From Peptococcaceae bacterium UBA3937 (GTDB taxonomy: Bacteria; Bacillota; Peptococcia; DRI-13; DTU073), in assembly GCA_002385735.1 (NCBI GenBank), contig DGEB01000044.1:1-9026 (forward strand): a stretch of DNA of 9,026 bases, read 5' to 3'. The notes beneath the pieces are model-generated. The model was given only the letters and a program-made list of their open reading frames with translations, was not told the origin of the DNA and searched no databases. How positions within the stretch are numbered: position 1 is the first letter of the stretch; each line of letters opens with the position of its first letter. The position numbers and the translations under genes are program-made. Below, piece by piece: positions 5,841 through 9,026 of this stretch.

Positions 5841-6284
5841 ATGGATCTTTTCCATGCATTGAACACCAGTGCCACCGGGTTAAGCGCGGAACGTCTAAGA
5901 ATGGACGTGATCTCCTCGAATATTGCCAATGCCAACACCACGCGCACGGAGAAAGGAGGCGCCTATCGGCGGCGGGTCGCCGTATTAGCGCCGCAAAACG
6001 CGCCTAGTTTCCAGCAGGTCCTGCAGAATTCCCTCCGGAAACAGGCACCGTATAGCGGGGTCAGGGTTGCCGAGGTTGTGGAAGATTCCAGCCCGTTAAA
6101 AAGGGTCTATGATCCGACTCATCCTGACGCCGGGCCCGATGGTTATGTGGATTATCCCAATGTGGACATCATGAAGGAAATGGTGGAACTGATCACTGCT
6201 TCCCGCTCCTATGAGGCGAATGCCACGGTTTTAAATTCCACCAAAAGTATGTTTTTGAAAACCTTAGAAATTGGACGTCTGTAG
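5841..6284 (+). CDS. flgC: FlgC, flagellar proximal rod protein
   Basis: The second proximal rod subunit, 147 residues and of normal size. The N-terminal rod motif ISSNIANANTTRT is at 24-36 and the family C-terminal helix PNVDIMKEMVELI..SRSYEAN..VL at 106-131, then a terminal coiled-coil-like segment to the end. The middle (VRVAEVVEDSSPLKRVYDPTHPDA, split around residues 74-97) is typical FlgC. The start is only 3 nt after flgB, and the purine-rich GGAAGGAAGGCGG (5822-5834) at the end of flgB serves as Shine-Dalgarno, which suggests translational coupling. FlgB, FlgC and FliE are needed together to build the rod on the MS ring. Confidence 0.97.
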   Translation: MDLFHALNTSATGLSAERLRMDVISSNIANANTTRTEKGGAYRRRVAVLAPQNAPSFQQVLQNSLRKQAPYSGVRVAEVVEDSSPLKRVYDPTHPDAGPDGYVDYPNVDIMKEMVELITASRSYEANATVLNSTKSMFLKTLEIGRL

Positions 6285-6295
6285 GTGATTAAACG

Positions 6296-6604
6296 ATGAA
6301 TATTACCAATCTTAAGCCTTTTTCTTCAGTCCTCCCCGCCGGGACAGGGGAAAAAACGGAAGCACCAGCCACCCAAAAGCAGGCGCAGGCCTTTGGAGAT
6401 TTTTTGAAAGAGGCACTGCATAAAGTAAATACAATGCAGCTTGATGCCGAAAAAATGGCGGCAGATTTTACCGTGGGCAAAGACGTGCAGTTACACGAGG
6501 TAATCATCGCCACAGAAAAAGCCACTTTAGCCTTACAGTTAACCATGCAGATTAGAAACAAGGCCATCGATGCTTATCAGGAAATCATGCGGATGCAAAT
6601 CTGA
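6296..6604 (+). CDS. fliE: FliE, flagellar hook-basal body junction protein
   Basis: A small rod-base protein (102 residues, typical) that links the MS ring to the proximal rod and is needed for export of later substrates. The N-terminal 30 residues are a loose, variable segment. The conserved part runs from FGDFLKEALHKVN (33-45) through the amphipathic helix with DAEKMAADFTVGKDVQLHEV (50-69) to ATEKATLALQLTMQIRNKAI (72-91) and the ending YQEIMRMQ. AGGTG (6283-6287) overlaps the flgC stop codon and sits 8 nt from ATG 6296, indicating coupling. A 68-nt gap to fliF follows, the longest inside this operon; it holds a weak 6-bp inverted repeat but no convincing promoter. Confidence 0.96.
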   Translation: MNITNLKPFSSVLPAGTGEKTEAPATQKQAQAFGDFLKEALHKVNTMQLDAEKMAADFTVGKDVQLHEVIIATEKATLALQLTMQIRNKAIDAYQEIMRMQI

Positions 6605-6634
6605 TTTGGCTAGAACTTGTTGACTATGCAACCT

Positions 6635-6659
6635 AACGAATGATGAGGTCGATTTCGTT
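6635..6659 (+). repeat. Short inverted repeat before fliF
   Basis: AACGAA (6635-6640) and TTCGTT (6654-6659) are exact reverse complements with a 13-nt loop, ending 2 nt before the fliF Shine-Dalgarno GAGGTGAG (6662-6669). It might fold as a small leader hairpin that tunes fliF translation. At this size chance is a real alternative. Confidence 0.25.
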
Positions 6660-6672
6660 CTGAGGTGAGACA

Positions 6673-8226
6673 ATGAACTTTTGGACACAGGTTTCCGAAC
6701 AAATTAGAAATATATGGCAAAAGCTTACAACATGGCAAAAGTTTACGTTGGCAGGGATTCTTGCGCTCTTTCTGATCGTGGTTGTGATCGTTATTTTTGC
6801 TAATCGGCCCCAGATGGAGGTCTTGTATTCCGGCTTGAACCCTGAAACGGCGGCGGCTATGACCGCAAAACTGAAGGAGCAGAAAGTCCCCTACAAATTG
6901 GTGGATGATGGGCGGACCATCCTTGTTAATGCCAAAGACAAATATCAACTGCGTTTGGATATGGTCAATGAGGTGAACTTTAGCGGTGTAGTAGGATTTG
7001 AATCCTTTAACGAAACCCGCTTTGGGGAGACCGATACCGACAAAAGGGTGCGCTTTCTGGTCGCCTTGCAAGGGGAATTGACCAGGACCATCGAAGAGTT
7101 GGACGAGGTCGATAAGGCCAATGTCCATATTGCTTTGCCGCAACCCTCATTATTTATTCGTGATGAAAAAGAAGCAACAGCTTCTGTTTTATTGCGTTTA
7201 AAGCCTTATGCCACATTAGACCCTGCGCAGGTTAAATCTATTATGTCTTTTGTCAGTCACAGTGTGGAAGGGCTAAAGGAATCCAACGTTACGGTCATGG
7301 ATGTCAAAGGGAATCTGCTTTCCGAAGGGATTGCCGATGACTCGGAACTGGCATCCACCAAAATATCCGCCAATCAATTAGCCTTGAAAAAAGAGTATGA
7401 AAAAGAACTGGGCCAGTCCATTTTGTCCATGCTGGAAAGAATGCGCGGTCCGGGGAAAGCGGTGGTCCGGGCCAGTGTGGAAATGGATTTCGACAAGGTG
7501 GAGACCCTGTCTGAAACTTACGGCGAACCGGTGATTCGCAGCGAGCAGATCCGGGAGGAAAGTTACAGCGGGAGCAGCCCGTCCGTAGGCGGCAATCCGG
7601 CTGATTCTAATATGACGGGCATTACATATGGAACTACCGGGGGAACCGGAAACAGCGAACACGAGCTCAGCGAACAGGTGCGAAACTACGAAATCAGTAA
7701 GGTAACCGAAACAAAAGTAGTCGCTCCGGGGAAAGTGAAGAAGCTTTCCTTATCCGTAATTGTGGACGGAGAGTTAACCCCGGAGGAGGAAAATAAAATC
7801 CAGGATGCCGTGGCCATGGCTGCCGGAATTGATCCGGAAAGAGGAGACCAGCTTTCGGTAGTTGGGATGCCCTTTTCGAACACGGAGGCCGAAGAATTGG
7901 AGAAAGCCCTGGCGAAAAGGGAAACCTTCGAAAGATGGATGGAGTTTTTCAAAGTGGCGGTTATTCCTTTGACGGTTCTTTTGATTTTAGCTTTTGTGGC
8001 TTTTATGCTGAAACGCCATGTTGTCCAGCGCCAAGGAGGGCCCTATCCTGGGGTGGTGAGCCAGGAGGAAATGGCAGCCCAAGGTGAAAGTGAAGAGGGC
8101 GTCGAATTGAATTTATCCCCTGAAGCGCTGGAACAGAAGAACCTGGAAAAACAGATTGAAAATCTGGTGAGAACGAAACCTGAAGATGTAGCTAAAGTGA
8201 TCAAGACTTGGTTAGTGGAAGAGTAG
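6673..8226 (+). CDS. fliF: FliF, flagellar MS-ring protein
   Basis: The membrane-embedded MS-ring subunit on which the basal body and rotor assemble. At 517 residues it falls in the normal Firmicutes range. TM1 is at about 25-42, followed by the extracytoplasmic ring-building motifs: YSGLNPETAAAM (51-62), then GFESFNETRFGETDTDKRV and NVHIALPQPSLFIRD in the first third, and the later NYEISKVTETKVVAPGKVKK segment. TM2 is at about 428-446, and the cytoplasmic tail (about 485-517), with KQIENLVRTKPEDVAKVIKTW, is the part known to bind the FliG N-terminal domain. A Gly/Ser-rich stretch encoded at about 7567-7656 is the usual flexible insertion. GAGGTGAG (6662-6669) fixes ATG 6673. fliG begins within 15 nt of the stop. 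The sequence is intact. Confidence 0.97.
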   Translation: MNFWTQVSEQIRNIWQKLTTWQKFTLAGILALFLIVVVIVIFANRPQMEVLYSGLNPETAAAMTAKLKEQKVPYKLVDDGRTILVNAKDKYQLRLDMVNEVNFSGVVGFESFNETRFGETDTDKRVRFLVALQGELTRTIEELDEVDKANVHIALPQPSLFIRDEKEATASVLLRLKPYATLDPAQVKSIMSFVSHSVEGLKESNVTVMDVKGNLLSEGIADDSELASTKISANQLALKKEYEKELGQSILSMLERMRGPGKAVVRASVEMDFDKVETLSETYGEPVIRSEQIREESYSGSSPSVGGNPADSNMTGITYGTTGGTGNSEHELSEQVRNYEISKVTETKVVAPGKVKKLSLSVIVDGELTPEEENKIQDAVAMAAGIDPERGDQLSVVGMPFSNTEAEELEKALAKRETFERWMEFFKVAVIPLTVLLILAFVAFMLKRHVVQRQGGPYPGVVSQEEMAAQGESEEGVELNLSPEALEQKNLEKQIENLVRTKPEDVAKVIKTWLVEE

Positions 8227-8237
8227 AGGTGAAAGAG

Positions 8238-9026
8238 TTGGGAAAGGGCCAACAGTTAAACGGTCGTCAAAAAGCGTCGATATTTATGATTAGTTTGGGG
8301 CCTGAAAAATCGGCGGAAATCATGAAGCACTTAAGCGATGAAGAAATCGAGCAACTCACCCTGGAAATAGCCAACATCCGCAAAATCAACAGCGAACAGT
8401 TACAGGCGGTCAACCAGGAATTTACCCAGTTATACATGGCCTCGCATTATATCGCCCAAGGGGGTATTGAATACGCCAGGGAAGTGTTGGAAAAAGCTCT
8501 GGGCACGGAAAAAGCCTTAAGTATCATCAATAGTCTGTCTTCCAACCTGCAAATCAAGCCCTTTGATTTTGTGCGCAATACCGACCCCGCCCAATTGTTG
8601 AACTTCATTCAGGGCGAAAACTCGCAAACGATTGCTTTAATCATGTCCTACCTGGATCCTGAACAGGCGGCGGCCATATTATCTTCTTTGCCCAGCGAAC
8701 GACAAACCGAAGTGGCCAAAAGAATTGCCATCATGGACAGTACCTTGCCGGAGATCATCCGGGAAGTGGAAAATACCCTGGAAAAGAAGATTAGCGCCTT
8801 GGGAACCCAAGACCATACCATTGCCGGCGGCATCAACGCCATTGTTCAGATTTTGAACAAAGTTGACCGGTCTACCGAAAAAACCATTCTGGAAACTTTG
8901 GAAGTACAAGACCCGGTCTTATCTGAAGAAATCAAGAAGCTCATGTTCGTCTTTGAAGACATTATCACCATGGATGACCGCAGTATCCAGTTGGTCTTGC
9001 GTGAAGTGGAAAGCAAAGATTTGGCT
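8238..9026 (+). CDS. fliG: FliG, flagellar rotor switch protein (3' end outside window)
   Basis: A cytoplasmic rotor protein that joins the MS ring (FliF tail) to FliM and carries the torque-generating C-terminal domain. 263 in-frame codons are present of about 335-340; the cut falls near the start of the torque domain. Recognisable parts: LNGRQKASIFMISLGPEKSAEIMKHL near the N-terminus (split around residues 8-33), EEIEQLTLEIANI, the middle domain with QTIALIMSYLDPEQAAAIL, and a second armadillo-like segment with DRSIQLVLREV at the end. I chose TTG 8238 because AGAGGTGA (8225-8232) sits 5 nt upstream, like the fliF site. An in-frame GTG at 8229 lies inside that Shine-Dalgarno and has only a weak one of its own. 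At 127-130 the sequence is ENSQ, where the FliM-binding EHPQ motif is normally found. Confidence 0.94.
   Translation, partial: MGKGQQLNGRQKASIFMISLGPEKSAEIMKHLSDEEIEQLTLEIANIRKINSEQLQAVNQEFTQLYMASHYIAQGGIEYAREVLEKALGTEKALSIINSLSSNLQIKPFDFVRNTDPAQLLNFIQGENSQTIALIMSYLDPEQAAAILSSLPSERQTEVAKRIAIMDSTLPEIIREVENTLEKKISALGTQDHTIAGGINAIVQILNKVDRSTEKTILETLEVQDPVLSEEIKKLMFVFEDIITMDDRSIQLVLREVESKDLA

Noticed and set aside
6610..7143. 177-residue antisense open frame over fliF
   Set aside because: It lies opposite the well-conserved FliF N-terminal region, has no recognisable domain and no promoter or Shine-Dalgarno that stands out; it is a shadow of fliF.
8229..8240. GTG 8229 as the fliG start
   Set aside because: It is in frame but lies inside the best Shine-Dalgarno (8225-8232), with only GGAAGAG upstream; TTG 8238 fits the spacing used by neighbouring genes.
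1..9026. DGR reverse transcriptase, template repeat, CRISPR array, tRNA/rRNA or IS element
   Set aside because: None is visible on either strand. No long direct repeat of 5093-5194, no spaced repeats, and no transposase or RT motifs were found.

Overview
The window looks like chromosomal DNA from a flagellated, Gram-positive-type Firmicute, most likely a Clostridia-class anaerobe. The gene order trmFO - xerC - hslV - hslU - codY - flgB - flgC - fliE - fliF - fliG is the one known from Bacillus subtilis (gid-codV-clpQ-clpY-codY-fla/che). CodY itself is a Firmicutes regulator, and an S-layer-homology protein is also present. Genus and species cannot be read from the sequence. All genes are on the + strand.

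Layout. 1-384 is the 3' end of trmFO (folate/FAD-dependent tRNA U54 methylation). 480-1385 is a XerC-type tyrosine recombinase, 1445-1975 hslV (protease) and 2009-3403 hslU (its AAA+ unfoldase). 3432-4220 is codY, the GTP/branched-chain-amino-acid-sensing repressor. Spacers from xerC to codY are short (28-59 nt) and Shine-Dalgarno sites are good, so xerC-hslV-hslU-codY reads as one operon. It appears to end at an 87-nt nested fold with a U-tract (4276-4366).

4367-5440 is the accessory part. A signal-peptide gene with S-layer-homology (SLH) repeats begins at 4512 behind a plausible CodY box (4443-4457). It breaks frame at about 4945, inside the second SLH repeat. Immediately afterwards, in another frame, comes the C-terminal end of a C-type-lectin-like domain (to 5233). 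Its pattern, GGNW...AGLFYW...SS...VGSRLLY with variable residues on pyrimidine-ending codons, closely resembles the variable region of a diversity-generating retroelement (DGR) target. No reverse transcriptase or template repeat lies in the window. The simplest reading is an internally deleted, surface-anchored DGR target protein (an orphan or remnant variable region) sitting between codY and the flagellar operon, which are adjacent in B. subtilis.

5258-5319 carries two promoter candidates for the flagellar operon. One is a sigma-D-type motif (TAAA-N15-GCCGAT) and the other a sigma-A-type extended -10 (TGATATAAT), which parallels the dual promoters of the B. subtilis fla/che operon. The operon then runs flgB, flgC (proximal rod), fliE (rod/MS-ring junction), fliF (MS ring) and fliG (rotor switch, cut by the window end at 9026). 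These proteins build the base of the flagellum from the membrane ring outward and inward.

Other points of note: FliG reads ENSQ where the EHPQ FliM-binding motif is expected, two of the B. subtilis CodY ligand-contact residues are replaced, and base composition is strikingly patchy (about 25% GC at the start of xerC against about 70% in parts of hslV, hand-counted).
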